From Siphonodentalium dalli (taxonomy: Eukaryota > Mollusca > Scaphopoda > Gadilida > Siphonodentaliidae): a stretch of 64,000 nucleotides of DNA. Position 1 is the first letter of the stretch; the number at the start of each line of letters is the position of its first letter. The stretch lies in assembly GCA_032622095.1 (NCBI GenBank), contig CP136061.1:88964983-89028982 (forward strand), in the 5' to 3' direction. The notes beneath the pieces were generated by a model. That model was given only the letters and a program-made list of their open reading frames with translations. It was not told where the DNA came from and ran no database searches. Positions 38,101-42,000 of the stretch are shown one piece after another. The position numbers were made by a program, and so were the translations under genes.

Positions 38101-38735
38101 CATAACGGAATAATACATATGCTTTATAAATATGCACCATATATAAATAAAAATATCAATTATAAACGCATGGTTGACTGAGTAAAAGTATTTAGTATAT
38201 TATATGCATCACAGGCATCGCTGTCTTTTCGACTACAGTTCATAAATTATAGCAAAGTTGGGTGAATTTCAACTTAGTATACAGTTTATTTATCGGGTCA
38301 CCCACTCCATTTATCGACTCCGATTTATTCAGCTACCTGCTACACAGCGGTACGCATGGTAACACAATGAACAGTTAGAGCAGACGATTAAAATTTCGCC
38401 TCCAACCACACAAACACAAGTTAATTATAATCTATTTATATCCAGACAGAAATCCGACCCGGCTTTCTGTATTTACGCAGGATTTCTCCGGCTTTCACCG
38501 ATCAGGCGGATTTCAGCAAATAGTAGCACCGCTGATTGGCCTTCTATATTTAGGCTACACCGCGACAGCTACAACACAAGTCAATTAATTTTAAATATAA
38601 AGGTGACTAAATTAACACAAAATATTGGCATACTCCTCTTGGTTTGGCTTTCTTGCCTATTTCAAAACCATCTTCATCGAATTCATACTCATCGTCGCTC
38701 TCATAACCAGCAGGCTGAAAGCTGGGCGCAGCCAT
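8043..38735 (-). CDS. ASZ1: ASZ1/GASZ homologue (ankyrin, SAM, germline piRNA-pathway protein), 3'-incomplete, 10 exons
   Basis: Coding exons on the minus strand, 5' to 3': 38735-38634, 27537-27258, 22549-22427, 19750-19639, 19071-18960, 16963-16829, 12514-12294, 10635-10503, 9914-9796, 8169-8043. All junctions are GT-AG and phases agree throughout, giving 488 codons without a stop. Order of parts: acidic N-terminus (about residues 11-25, rich in D/E), Ser/Asn-rich linker, ankyrin repeats (about 130-270; CGWSCLMYASRSANADLSKL, MTPLTYAAREGRPSVVEFL), Ser/Pro/Lys-rich linker (289-361), SAM domain (about 363-435; MEVFLMGLDLSHVVPIVQQH), helical segment to 488. Known vertebrate ASZ1 (about 475 aa) has the same order and ends in a mitochondrial membrane anchor; it acts in piRNA biogenesis and transposon silencing in germ cells. 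The anchor exon was not found and probably lies left of the window. Identity rests on domain order and similarity in the N-terminus, ankyrin and SAM regions. The gene carries an unusual load of mobile elements in its introns. Confidence 0.9.
8170..8819. repeat. ASZ1 intron with a two-copy ~72-bp tandem repeat
   Basis: AACATGCATTAGATATGAAC ... GTCACTCATGGTACAG occurs at about 8483-8555 and again at 8555-8632. The rest shows nothing recognisable. Confidence 0.7.
8820..9193 (+). mobile_element. TTAA-flanked dispersed repeat, copy 1
   Basis: Starts TTAAAGATATATTATGGACT and ends in CACATTAGTTTAA. About 80% alike to 21969-22348 along its length (e.g. GAAACTGATAAGTTAGTA, TTCTCCATTTCTATTTGATC). Confidence 0.75.
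9398..9777. mobile_element. TTAA/CCCTTT element (CATGACTGGAGC family)
   Basis: TTAACCCTTTCATGACTGGAGC at the left and its complement-like GCGCAGCTCCCGCCATGAAAGGGTTAA at the right. Degenerate CCAATGCATTCTC hairpins inside. A unique insert lies at 9555-9705. Confidence 0.75.
9796..9914 (-). CDS. ASZ1: ASZ1 exon 9 (SAM domain, second half)
   Basis: Encodes MGISQLGVRKKLIEAMQAVH then KKDWETSSLPTLTMINKQI, the last SAM helices and following linker (human NGITSKDQQKILAALKELQ). Donor ATCAG|GTTAGT, phase 2. The acceptor tttttccag|ATGGG is repeated as three tandem ~29-bp units running into the intron. Confidence 0.9.
9915..9990 (-). repeat. Tandem repeat of the exon 9 splice acceptor
   Basis: Three ~29-bp units of CCCATCTGGAAAAATAATA with AGAGAGTTAT follow each other; the first includes the real acceptor of exon 9. 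On the minus strand each reads as a pyrimidine tract plus CAG, so three potential 3' splice sites stand in a row. Confidence 0.8.
9993..10269. mobile_element. TTAA/CCTTT element (CTAAATGGATTCTCCCAT family)
   Basis: TTAACCTTTTCTACGCTAAATG to GTAAAGAAAGGGTTAA. Shares GGATTCTCCCAT, ATAAAAGT and GAACA...TTCC blocks with copies at 11469, 16531 and 23572. Confidence 0.7.
10503..10635 (-). CDS. ASZ1: ASZ1 exon 8 (SAM domain, first half)
   Basis: Encodes EYRKYDEMEVFLMGLDLSHV then VPIVQQHQLDFPNFLRASED, aligning with the SAM domain of human ASZ1 (YTAFGDLEVFLHGLGLEHM). Acceptor atttgtag|G, donor ATCAAG|GTAACT, phase 2 in, 0 out. Confidence 0.92.
10755..10995. mobile_element. TTAA/CCCTTT element with inserted CCAATGCATTCTC hairpin
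   Basis: TTAACCCTTTGAGTGCCAAGTCCG at the left and GGCACTCAAAGGGTTAA at the right. Between them is a near-perfect hairpin (10808-10874, loop at GACCATAGGTC) and a run of about 19 T. Confidence 0.8.
10996..11468. other. ASZ1 intron 7, mostly unrecognised
   Basis: About 11150-11240 resembles 27930-28050 (GATTTTGTATAGCATTCCCTAC, CCAGTTAAATCGAGC), so a short dispersed repeat is present. Nothing else stands out. Confidence 0.5.
11469..11867. mobile_element. TTAA/CCCTTT element (CTAAATGGATTCTCCCAT family)
   Basis: AACCCTTTCTTTACTAA at the left and TTAGTAAAGAAAGGGTTAA at the right are exact complements. About 395 bp, longest of the four copies. Confidence 0.78.
11962..12255. mobile_element. Double-hairpin MITE, long form, shortened
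   Basis: GCAGGCCTTACAATATGG start, hairpin at 11997-12086, central spacer in the opposite orientation to other copies, then CTCTGGGGACCTCATTCTGC. It ends about 39 bp from the donor of ASZ1 exon 7. Confidence 0.78.
12294..12514 (-). CDS. ASZ1: ASZ1 exon 7 (Ser/Pro/Lys-rich linker)
   Basis: Acceptor attccag|ATT and donor GAACA|GTAAGT frame 73 codons plus two bases. The product is low complexity (SSPKKPSHLSPLPDRKGSQP) with an acidic tail (DDDEQ), so sequence alone would not identify it; both phases fit exons 6 and 8. It is longer than the equivalent human linker. Copies of the double-hairpin MITE lie about 18 bp upstream of the acceptor (12533-12955) and about 39 bp beyond the donor (to 12255). 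Confidence 0.82.
12533..12955. mobile_element. Double-hairpin MITE, long form
   Basis: AAGTCTGAGTTTAGTGTGCC to CACACTAAACTCAGGCTTG with both hairpins (12563-12655, 12834-12927) and the AT-rich spacer. It begins 18 bp upstream of the exon 7 acceptor. Confidence 0.85.
13032..13273. repeat. Fragments of two dispersed repeats
   Basis: CAAGAGCATCGCAAGGGGGT at 13032 is the start of the CATCGC repeat seen whole at 24445 and 60800. From 13083 the AAGATGGC-family unit begins and continues at 14580 after a transposon insertion. Confidence 0.7.
13274..14580. mobile_element. ~1.3-kb non-autonomous DNA transposon (TACCGTACTGACCCG ends)
   Basis: TACCGTACTGACCCG at the left and CGGGTCAGTACGGTA at the right are exact complements; subterminal GGGCTTAAAC motifs also pair. 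Flanks read straight through as an AAGATGGC-family repeat when it is removed, with a TA (or GTA) duplication. No protein-coding frame of note inside. Confidence 0.85.
14581..14938. repeat. AAGATGGC-family repeat, remainder
   Basis: TCCATATGAAGTTTGGAGAC, GGATTTTGTCATACAAAGAG and TCCAAGATGGCCACCATG are family blocks; this is the part cut off by the 13274-14580 insertion. Unrecognised AT-rich DNA follows from about 14790. Confidence 0.7.
15043..15845. repeat. Tandem duplication of a ~385-bp unit
   Basis: The block TGTTCAAGTGGTGTCACA recurs as TGTTCAAATGGTGATACA at 15424 and TGTTCAAATGGTGCCACG at 15811; between them CAGTCAACACCCTATTGTGA and GGTTGCTAAGCA also recur in order. Two full units diverged by roughly a quarter. 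Confidence 0.8.
16440..16502. repeat. Pair of short hairpins
   Basis: GCTGGCTGCTTTTGCAGCCAG and CTGGCCGCTTTTGCGGCCAG follow each other 25 bp apart, each a perfect stem with a TTTT loop, each followed by TCGGGT. Confidence 0.7.
16531..16813. mobile_element. TTAA element (CTAAATGGATTCTCCCAT family), inverted
   Basis: TTAACCATTTCTAAACTAAA at the left; GGGAGAATCCATTTAGCTTGGAAAGGTTTAA at the right, in two overlapping parts. Contains an inner inverted pair GAAATGTTCAGATAATAAGTTCAAC / complement. Confidence 0.72.
16829..16963 (-). CDS. ASZ1: ASZ1 exon 6 (ankyrin repeat)
   Basis: Forty-five codons, phase 0 at both ends: ALSWAVSRKDRAVIEKLLDH, then a segment ending AIDLAFSHGYNE, equivalent to [20 protein letters not shown] in human ASZ1. 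Its acceptor and first exon bases are duplicated about 60 bp upstream in the intron (17010-17055). A TTAA-type element ends about 15 bp from its donor. Confidence 0.92.
17010..17055 (-). repeat. Duplicated splice acceptor of ASZ1 exon 6
   Basis: CACATGAAAGCGCTTGGGTAAATATACAAAAGAGATAGAGAGAA (in two reads of under 20 bases) repeats 16951-16994, which spans the real acceptor. On the minus strand it offers a second AG followed by CGCTTTCATG. Confidence 0.8.
17085..18118. mobile_element. Foldback element with GAAAGCTACAGTGAAATAAC minisatellite
   Basis: Outer arms (about 17090-17200 and the complement at 18030-18118) pair. A second inner hairpin, GAATACCTACAGTTTTTGTTTGAA and complement, spans 17480-17630. 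Unit GAAAGCTACAGTGAAATAAC repeats about 15 times at 17755-18045. A related copy at 19798-20250 has only about two units. Confidence 0.75.
17755..18045 (+). repeat. 20-bp minisatellite
   Basis: About 15 copies of GAAAGCTACAGTGAAATAAC with a few single-base variants (AATGAAAG, AACAAAAG). Confidence 0.92.
18120..18583. other. ASZ1 intron 5, nothing recognised
   Basis: No exon or known repeat copy seen between the minisatellite element and the MITE at 18584. Confidence 0.5.
18584..18832. mobile_element. Double-hairpin MITE, short form
   Basis: CAAGCCTTGAAATAGGGTGT at the left; GACAGACATCCTATTTTCAAG at the right (last bases eroded). Two hairpins, 18615-18706 and 18716-18810. It lies about 130 bp from ASZ1 exon 5. 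Confidence 0.87.
18960..19071 (-). CDS. ASZ1: ASZ1 exon 5 (ankyrin repeat)
   Basis: Encodes a textbook ankyrin repeat (YHMTPLTYAAREGRPSVVEF then LIQNGANIDKQDSRGWT), aligned with [21 protein letters not shown] of human ASZ1. Acceptor ctttctag|A, donor ACG|GTCAGT, phase 2 in and 0 out. Confidence 0.93.
19238..19366. mobile_element. Double-hairpin MITE, remnant
   Basis: AAGGTCCCCAGAGGAGAAAC, GGTGATGCTAGCCCGCATTC and GACAAACTATTTCAAGACTTG survive; one hairpin arm is lost. Confidence 0.65.
19367..19638. other. ASZ1 intron 4, nothing recognised
   Basis: Unique-looking sequence between exons 5 and 4, apart from the MITE remnant at its left side. Confidence 0.5.
19639..19750 (-). CDS. ASZ1: ASZ1 exon 4 (ankyrin repeat)
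   Basis: Acceptor tctag|AT and donor GACAG|GTGAGA. Encodes DLYTVLMAACASREAEEHVL and DCVTLLVSHGSDVNARDR, matching the SILITACSAHGSEEQILKC / VELLLSRNADPNVA segment of vertebrate ASZ1, a distinctive variant ankyrin repeat with an insertion between helices. Phase 1 in, phase 2 out. Confidence 0.93.
19798..20250. mobile_element. Foldback element, related to 17085-18118
   Basis: GAATACCTACAGTTTTTGTTTGAA and its complement form a stem (19806-19965); then two units of GAAAGCTACAGTGAAATAAC and GTATTTCACTGTGGCTTCTAAG. Confidence 0.75.
20499..21297. mobile_element. TTAA-flanked element filled with TTCGG motifs
   Basis: Ends AAAGCCCCGGTTCCATA and TATGGAACCGGGGCTT are complements next to TTAA on both sides; GATTTCCC/GGGAATAT-type blocks extend the pairing. 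The interior carries dozens of TTCGGG, TTCGGC and TTCGGT (and complements), often 10-12 bp apart. Long open frames here are a by-product of the repeat. Confidence 0.8.
21620..21790. mobile_element. CCAATGCATTCTC/TTAA element, truncated
   Basis: Two CATTCTC...TATATGCGAGG arms and GCTCCCATCATGAAACGGTTAA at the right match the 9398-9777 and 43635-43952 family; the left end is missing. Confidence 0.7.
21969..22348 (+). mobile_element. TTAA-flanked dispersed repeat, copy 2
   Basis: Starts TTAAGACATATTATGGACTT, ends TTTCACATCACTTTAA. It ends 79 bp from ASZ1 exon 3, with a minisatellite between. Confidence 0.78.
22353..22420 (+). repeat. ~17-bp minisatellite at the exon 3 donor
   Basis: About four copies of GGACTGTAGTAACAAT, the last ending 7 bp from the donor of ASZ1 exon 3. 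Confidence 0.9.
22427..22549 (-). CDS. ASZ1: ASZ1 exon 3 (ankyrin repeat)
   Basis: Encodes an ankyrin repeat, VDVNGVLRCGWSCLMYASRS then ANADLSKLLLESKADPKFHK, aligned with the [20 protein letters not shown] segment of human ASZ1. Phase 1 at both ends. A ~17-bp tandem repeat (22353-22420) lies a few bases beyond the donor on the intron side. Confidence 0.92.
22795..23075. mobile_element. CCAATGCATTCTC long element, truncated, with a 50-bp duplication
   Basis: GTGATGTTTTTTAGGACATA...CATTCATTACCCTG occurs twice in tandem (22795-22880); then CCCCACACATATATAGAAGC, TCTGGGGCTCTGTATGGG and a shortened terminal hairpin. Confidence 0.75.
23076..23571. other. ASZ1 intron 2, nothing recognised
   Basis: Only a short repeat of TTAACACATTAACATC (23160-23215) stands out. 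Confidence 0.5.
23572..23763. mobile_element. TTAA element (GGATTCTCCCAT family), degraded
   Basis: Shares GTCTACATTGGAATGGTCTA, GGAGAGGTGTTCAGG and AAGCAGACAACAG with 9993-10269 and 11469-11867; ends are eroded. Confidence 0.6.
24445..25325. mobile_element. CATCGCTAGGGCG repeat element with internal tandem units
   Basis: Starts ACAAGAGCATCGCTAGGGCG ... AAATACGCCCTTT and ends AAAAAGGGCGTATAA, so the termini pair as ATACGCCCTTT/AAAGGGCGTAT. Inside are four to five units of roughly 165-180 bp with GGCCGTAACTCATG, TATTCGAACTTGGCC and GGAGTTATCGGTCGGAAACC, then an ACGG/ACAG microsatellite. A second, shorter copy is at 60800-61350. Confidence 0.8.
25326..27257. other. ASZ1 intron 2, no gene recognised
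   Basis: Holds a second microsatellite-ended fragment (26310-26390, GACGGACAGACAGTCGG ... AAAAAAGGGGGCATAAT). The rest looks unique and AT-rich with no conserved exon seen. Confidence 0.5.
27258..27537 (-). CDS. ASZ1: ASZ1 exon 2 (Ser/Asn-rich linker, start of ankyrin region)
   Basis: Acceptor tttgcag|GCA and donor ACAG|GTATCA frame 93 codons plus one base. The first two thirds are Ser/Gln/Pro-rich with basic clusters (KRKDDQTKKD). The last third (NIEDLKLAIMRGNVETVKEY) is the first helix pair of the ankyrin domain and corresponds to KEKFKKAMTIGDVSLVQELL of human ASZ1. It splices in phase 1 to exon 3. Confidence 0.88.
27600..28280. repeat. AAGATGGC-family repeat with an insert
   Basis: GTGTCAATGACACTGTAGCTC (27634), TCCAAGATGGCTGCTGGTGG (27781) and again TCCAAGATGGCTGCCGGTGG (28113). 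Between them 27895-28050 resembles 11150-11240 and interrupts the unit at GATGACCGCATG. Confidence 0.75.
28281..28498. other. ASZ1 intron 1, nothing recognised
   Basis: Short unique stretch between two repeats. Confidence 0.4.
28499..28877. mobile_element. TA-flanked element built of CCGCGGTGTAC repeats
   Basis: GACAAAACAAGTGTCCA near the left end and TGGACACTTGTTTTGTC near the right are complements, with TA outside both. The interior is about a dozen imperfect GGCCGCGGTGTACTTGCCGT units, mostly direct, with inverted ones (ACACCGCGGC) near the ends. GC content is far above its surroundings. Confidence 0.8.
28891..29092. mobile_element. TTAA/CCCTTT palindromic element (CAGTGCCAAGTCCG family)
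   Basis: CTTTCAGTGCCAAGTCCG to CTGACTTGGCACTGAAAGGGTTAA-type end; arms meet at GAAAGAGCTCTAAGGGCTCTTTC. Left end slightly eroded. Confidence 0.85.
29135..30610 (+). pseudogene. CR1/Jockey-like LINE, reverse transcriptase domain, 5'-truncated and frameshifted
   Basis: Frame 29283-30287 holds the reverse transcriptase core, preceded in the same frame by the fingers motif FKKGKKSNPGNYRPVSLTSI. Visible motifs are IYLDFRKAFDTVPHG (catalytic Asp), SGIPQGSVLGPILFLIFIND, and FADDTKLYRNV (catalytic FADD box), then a thumb and YGSSIWNPH. No endonuclease domain or poly-A tail is seen. The copy is dead: the frame ends early at 30287, while the family's C-terminal segment continues in two other frames (around 30270-30370 and 30412-30609). 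A short stretch after HGRLMK (about 29500-29570) is also out of frame and then restored. It lies antisense in ASZ1 intron 1. Confidence 0.9.
30611..31140. other. ASZ1 intron 1, nothing recognised
   Basis: No exon or known repeat copy; one run of about 11 C near 30712. Confidence 0.5.
31163..31300 (-). repeat. Two tandem ~69-bp units resembling a 5S rRNA fragment
   Basis: On the minus strand both units read GGTCACAGAAGTTAAGCAAC followed by GTCGA or ATCGA, close to the 5S rRNA box A region (ATCACCGAAGTTAAGCAACGT). The shared AGATATCTCTTGGTCAC lead-in also occurs before the 5S-like sequence at 39875. Ends 40 bp before the MULE target site. Confidence 0.5.
31349..31464 (+). repeat. Left terminal inverted repeat of the MULE
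   Basis: Reverse complement of 38417-38530 with few mismatches. It contains its own small inverted motif, CAGAAATCCG near the outer end and CGGATTTCTG further in, so each terminus could form a stem. Confidence 0.85.
31465..32878. other. MULE 5' region, no gene recognised
   Basis: Between the left terminal repeat and the SGNH-like exon. Presumably promoter and 5' leader of the element. No conserved peptide seen. Confidence 0.4.
32879..33020 (+). CDS. Putative first exon of MULE gene, SGNH-hydrolase-like start
   Basis: ATG at 32879 opens 47 codons ending at a consensus donor GAAG|GTGAGT. The peptide has IKIALFGSSFVSHLEEF and FCRGGMTIE. The G-S-S block after a beta-strand and a later RGGM resemble the first block of SGNH/GDSL hydrolase domains found in some transposons (for example Ngaro/DIRS and CR1 proteins). 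Joining this exon (phase 1) to an acceptor at 34222 (ttagccag|TA) keeps the transposase frame open; exons 32879-33020 plus 34223-36309 make 743 codons exactly. The later SGNH blocks (GxND, DxxH) are not seen, so this would be a truncated domain. The join is inferred. Confidence 0.45.
33372..33900. mobile_element. Foldback MITE nested in the MULE
   Basis: Ends CACTCTTAGAACAAATGTG and its complement are flanked by TA on both sides. The whole ~530 bp folds back on itself: the left half (33374-33610) is the complement of the right half with scattered differences. TA duplication and this terminus suggest a mariner-like or related non-autonomous element. It lies in the putative intron between the SGNH-like exon and the transposase exon. 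Confidence 0.75.
34223..36309 (+). CDS. MULE-type transposase-like protein, uninterrupted
   Basis: Open without stops from 34219; no convincing ATG at the start, so a spliced start (acceptor before 34223) is likely. About 695 residues. Numbering from 34234: acidic Ser-rich region (1-75), Cys/Trp cluster (about 124-168, CEWWDDCGSWG, possibly zinc-binding), a block with VEYTGIFPGHGPHGNS (224-239), then an RNase-H-like core with FDKTFNLGDVHV (candidate first Asp, 370), GPVFLHGNSDFSSYSTFF (403-420), GSDDEKAMRKAIDFNFPGGH (candidate second Asp, 438/439), and TNNNCESLNHTLK (557-569), typical of MULE transposases near the third acidic site. Basic C-terminus (RRKSAKTRTIPK). Similar uncharacterised proteins recur in marine invertebrate genomes. 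Activity cannot be judged from sequence, but the frame is undamaged, unlike neighbouring elements. Confidence 0.75.
36310..36959. other. MULE 3' region, no gene recognised
   Basis: Follows the transposase stop (TAA at 36307-36309). A 62-codon open frame (36319-36507) has no recognisable domain. Confidence 0.4.
36960..37324 (+). mobile_element. TTAA-flanked dispersed repeat, copy 3 (inside MULE)
   Basis: Starts TTAAAGACATATTGTGGACTT and ends GTTTCACTTCACTTTAA. Same family as 8820-9193 and 21969-22348 but more diverged in the middle. Confidence 0.6.
37660..37990 (+). repeat. Tandem repeat inside MULE
   Basis: Repeats of AAAGACCGAAAAATGTCG followed by TTAAACTA, about seven copies, interleaved with a longer segment containing GAGATCCAAATACCC and TATATCTTGAGATATT. 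It lies about 0.5 kb inside the right end, as subterminal repeats of MULEs often do. Confidence 0.75.
38417..38530 (-). repeat. Right terminal inverted repeat of the MULE
   Basis: Mirror of the left terminus; its outer end reads AGTAGCACC before the flanking GCTGATTGG. Its outermost ~25 bases are more diverged from the left end than the inner part. Confidence 0.85.
38634..38735 (-). CDS. ASZ1: ASZ1 exon 1 (start codon, acidic N-terminus)
   Basis: Encodes 34 residues beginning MAAPSFQPAGYESDDEYEFD and ending KKAKPRG. The acidic ESDD motif followed by GFEIG matches the vertebrate ASZ1 start (ESEDDGWEIG). The ATG is preceded by cgaaa, a good context. The donor is AGGA|GTATGC, weaker than the others, in phase 0, which fits exon 2 (GCA first). 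Only 103 bp of intron separate this donor from the end of the large transposon at 38530. Confidence 0.85.
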
Positions 38736-38970
38736 TTTCGAAACTATACAAAATTAGGAATAATTCTGGCGAAATCAATAAAAAAATCATATTATCTGAG
38801 TCAAAGATTGAACTATTAACAATACAGTTAATTACTAATTTATTAAATATATTATCTTATTTGTATATTCGAAATATGTTGAGGTGTAATTAATTTAAAA
38901 GGATTTTAACTTATAAAACAATTACGTGTCCCATTCCTTGTTTTTGATCCGTCGTAGGTCAAGAACAACG
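38736..38970. promoter_or_regulatory. Putative bidirectional promoter of ASZ1 and NDUFA12
   Basis: Only 235 bp separate the ASZ1 start codon (minus strand) from the NDUFA12 start codon (plus strand), so both 5' untranslated regions and promoters must fit here unless an upstream noncoding exon exists. The stretch is AT-rich with no repeat copy and no clear TATA box in either direction. The ASZ1 start lies in AAAATGGCTGCG, which resembles the YY1 core AANATGGC often found at start codons. The promoter assignment is inferred from gene layout. Confidence 0.55.
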
Positions 38971-39059
38971 ATGTCAAAATATTTGGAAAAAGTCTCAAAT
39001 TTTCGCAAAATTATCAAACACAACGGAGGAATATTTGGTTCATTTGTAGCGCTGTTTAG
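38971..39059 (+). CDS. NDUFA12: NDUFA12 exon 1
   Basis: ATG at 38971 in context caacgATGT; 29 codons plus AG, ending ...FVALFR across the junction. Donor TTTAG|GTTATT. An in-frame ATG upstream at about 38926 would add 15 residues (MSHSLFLIRRRSRTT); the internal one is chosen because it matches the family start. Confidence 0.93.
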
Positions 39060-42000
39060 GTTATTATCGTTTTGCATCCGTTGCCAGTCTTGGGTTCTTT
39101 GCATATCTTATTAGATTAGAATTTAGACTCACTCACTCAGTGTTTTTTTTCTTTTTCATAACATTGTCATTGACTGTGACATAATAATTAATATCATAAA
39201 TTTTATCTGTAGATATTACAGTGCAGGAACCAATTCTGGTTGTAGACGCACTGGTCCAGGTGCTACCACCTCCAAGTAACTTTTTATAACCGTGTCGTTC
39301 TTTAACGTGCACAGACTGAGGCGTGTACATGGGTCAGCCATTAATGTCCGCGCCCGATCGGACAACGCGTACGGTACTGCATGCACCCACGACAACATAC
39401 ATGTACCTGGAGTCGGAGCCTGGACAAGTGTTGTAATGGGGGAGACGGCATTTTGCATTTTGATCTTTATTCAGTGATCTCGAATGAGACTTTTCAGCCT
39501 GACAAACATGGTATCTGACCGAGTTCTGATTTTTGTCCGAATACCCTGCATGACCAGGTTGCGATCCCCGGTCGTCCGTTAGCACGAGAGACCAGTACGC
39601 TACGTCTCGACTACCGACTTACCATAATTACTCTGTCTGGCACTCACAATCGGGGACCTTCTCTGTAATGTGGATGTGTATTCGAATCTGTCTTGTATGT
39701 TTGCCAATGCCAATGATACCGATAGATCAACAAGATGCAATCCATTCAATTTCAAACAATGACTCGGTGAGAACACACACACACTCACTGCGAACAGACT
39801 AAGAATTGTTGTTGTTGTTGGTTTTATAGCGGTGTAAATATAGAAGGCTGATAAGTTCTCTGCACAAGAGATATTTTGGTCACATTCGTTGAACGCCTTG
39901 TGTGACTACCGAAGTTAAGCAATGTCAACCTCGGTTCTATTAAAGCCCTTGGATGGGTGACCTGGTGGGGATTCCTGGGTGCTGTCAACTTTCGGTTAGA
40001 CTCTCCCATAGGCAGCCTCACAAATACATATATAAGAGAATGCACTGGCTTACAATGTCGAGGTAGATATTGTTAGGCCAATGTATTTTTTAAAAATATT
40101 TGAGGCTCCCTATGGGTCGTATGGGAGACCTGCATATTAAAAGAGAATGCATTAGCACAGAGTTTTTGCAAAATTTCAGGAATCTCCAGAAATGGAAGGG
40201 TTAATGGCCCAGCTCTCAATGCCATTCAGAATGAAGAGGTTACATTTTTCAATTGAATCCTACCAATTCTACATTTAGTATGTGATAATTTGGAGTCAAA
40301 AAATTATTTTAGCACTTCAGGAAGGTGGGGGGGGGGGGGGGGTGGGGGTGCTGAGATAACTTAGTTTATCCCCTTTCCCCTCCATACATGTACCTGAATT
40401 TCCCTCAATCTTGTGTCTTGTCATTTGTAAATGAATTAAGAGAAAAACTAGTAATGCCTCTTAATAAGATCATGTTTGAACCACAGGTCCCCAGAACAAA
40501 AATTTACCCCTAGCTCCCCAATAACACTTAATTCTATAGGATTAAGTATTATTGGGGTGGGTCAATTTTTTTTCTGGGGACCTGTGCCGACACCATGTAT
40601 TAACCTGTTATCGATATTGTTATATAAATCTTCTTTGCAGGTATGATGAGCTGAAGTGGGGTGAACATGTAGGCACTGATAAATTTGGCAACAAATATTT
40701 CAAGAACCCATACTATTTTGTTGGTAAGTACTGACTGATTTATAGCATATGAATTTTCCAATGTATTTCCAATAACATTATTGAGGTGCTGTTCTTCGTT
40801 TGAAATAATTATTGATTATTGCCGTGATCTTTTTTCCAGGTCGCAGCAGATGGGTAGAATATGCACCACAGTATGGATGGGATTATGATGCAACTCAGAT
40901 CCCCGCCGAGTGGTAAGTCATATTGGAAAAAAGAGGATGAAAATTTGTTCCGAGTCATATATATAAAGTCCATATATAAATATTCAATGATTTTATTATA
41001 AATGTATTTTGACCTCTGAAATATGGCAAAGGTGTACAACTGCCAGTACTAGTTTTAATTTGAAGTTTTAAGATCACACTAGTACAGGTCTGAGAAACAA
41101 CATCATAATTTGCTCAGAAATGGCAGCAAGATGTCTCACATCTAAGTGAGAATTCTACGTTTTCTTCTTGACTCAACCAAAAACGATAGCGAATGAGCAA
41201 TATATATAATATTTTGCTAGCTCACTATAAATCCTGTCTCCGTATAACTATATCTGTTTTTTTTGCAGTATCTGAGATAATTTGTGGTTGTGATAGCTCA
41301 TAGTCTAATATCTTTAATAAATATAGAACAAACAAATGCTGAAATTGCTAGGCGTGACAGTTTGCTGCAATTTTCAAGCAAATAATGACTTAGGTTCCAG
41401 GCCCGGCTGCCCTGTAGTAGTATGTCAATTCAACTAATCTGATATAAATAGTCCCTGAAATATCTCTGTCTAGTCCTTAAAGTGCGCTTAAAACTCATGA
41501 TATTTAGATGATTGTTTCAACATTATTTTTTAAATAATCAGGGTGGAAAAAGCCCTGATTTTATTTGTGTGTCTGAACTCACACTCTATAACTCACACTC
41601 TCTAACTCACACTCTGTGATCACTTGAATGCGATTCGGTGTCATGCCACATTCTCCGTAGTATTAACCCTTTCAGTGCCAAGTCCGATTTTTGTATCAAC
41701 CCATATTTCCTTGATCATTTTTCAATTTTATTGATTATAATAATGTGATACATTGATGGAAAGAGCTCTTAGAGCTCTTTCCATCAATGTATCACATTAT
41801 TATAATCGATAAATTTGAAAAATGATCAAGGAAATATGGGTTGATACAAAAATCGGACTTGGCACTGAAAGGGTTAAGACCCGTTCTATTCTATTATTTC
41901 TCAATGTTGTCAATTAGGCCAGAAATTCAGTCATATCGTTATCGATAGAAATAGAGATGCATTGTTGTTATGAGAAAAGTGTCAAACAAAAGTACACCTC

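Larger units (their letters stand above)
31349..38530 (+). mobile_element. Mutator-like (MULE) DNA transposon, ~7.2 kb, in ASZ1 intron 1
   Basis: The two ends are inverted copies of each other over about 115 bp (31349-31464 and 38417-38530), with long identical blocks such as GAAAGCCGGAGAAATC and GGATTTCTGTCTGGATATA on the left and their complements on the right. Flanks carry CTGATTGG at 31341-31348 and 38532-38539 (9 bp with one mismatch if the neighbouring base is counted), the 8-11 bp target duplication usual for Mutator-like elements. Inside, on the plus strand, are an SGNH-like exon, a long transposase-like frame, a nested TA-flanked MITE (33372-33900), a TTAA-flanked repeat (36960-37324) and a ~30-bp tandem repeat (37660-37990). 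It runs antisense to ASZ1. Confidence 0.85.
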
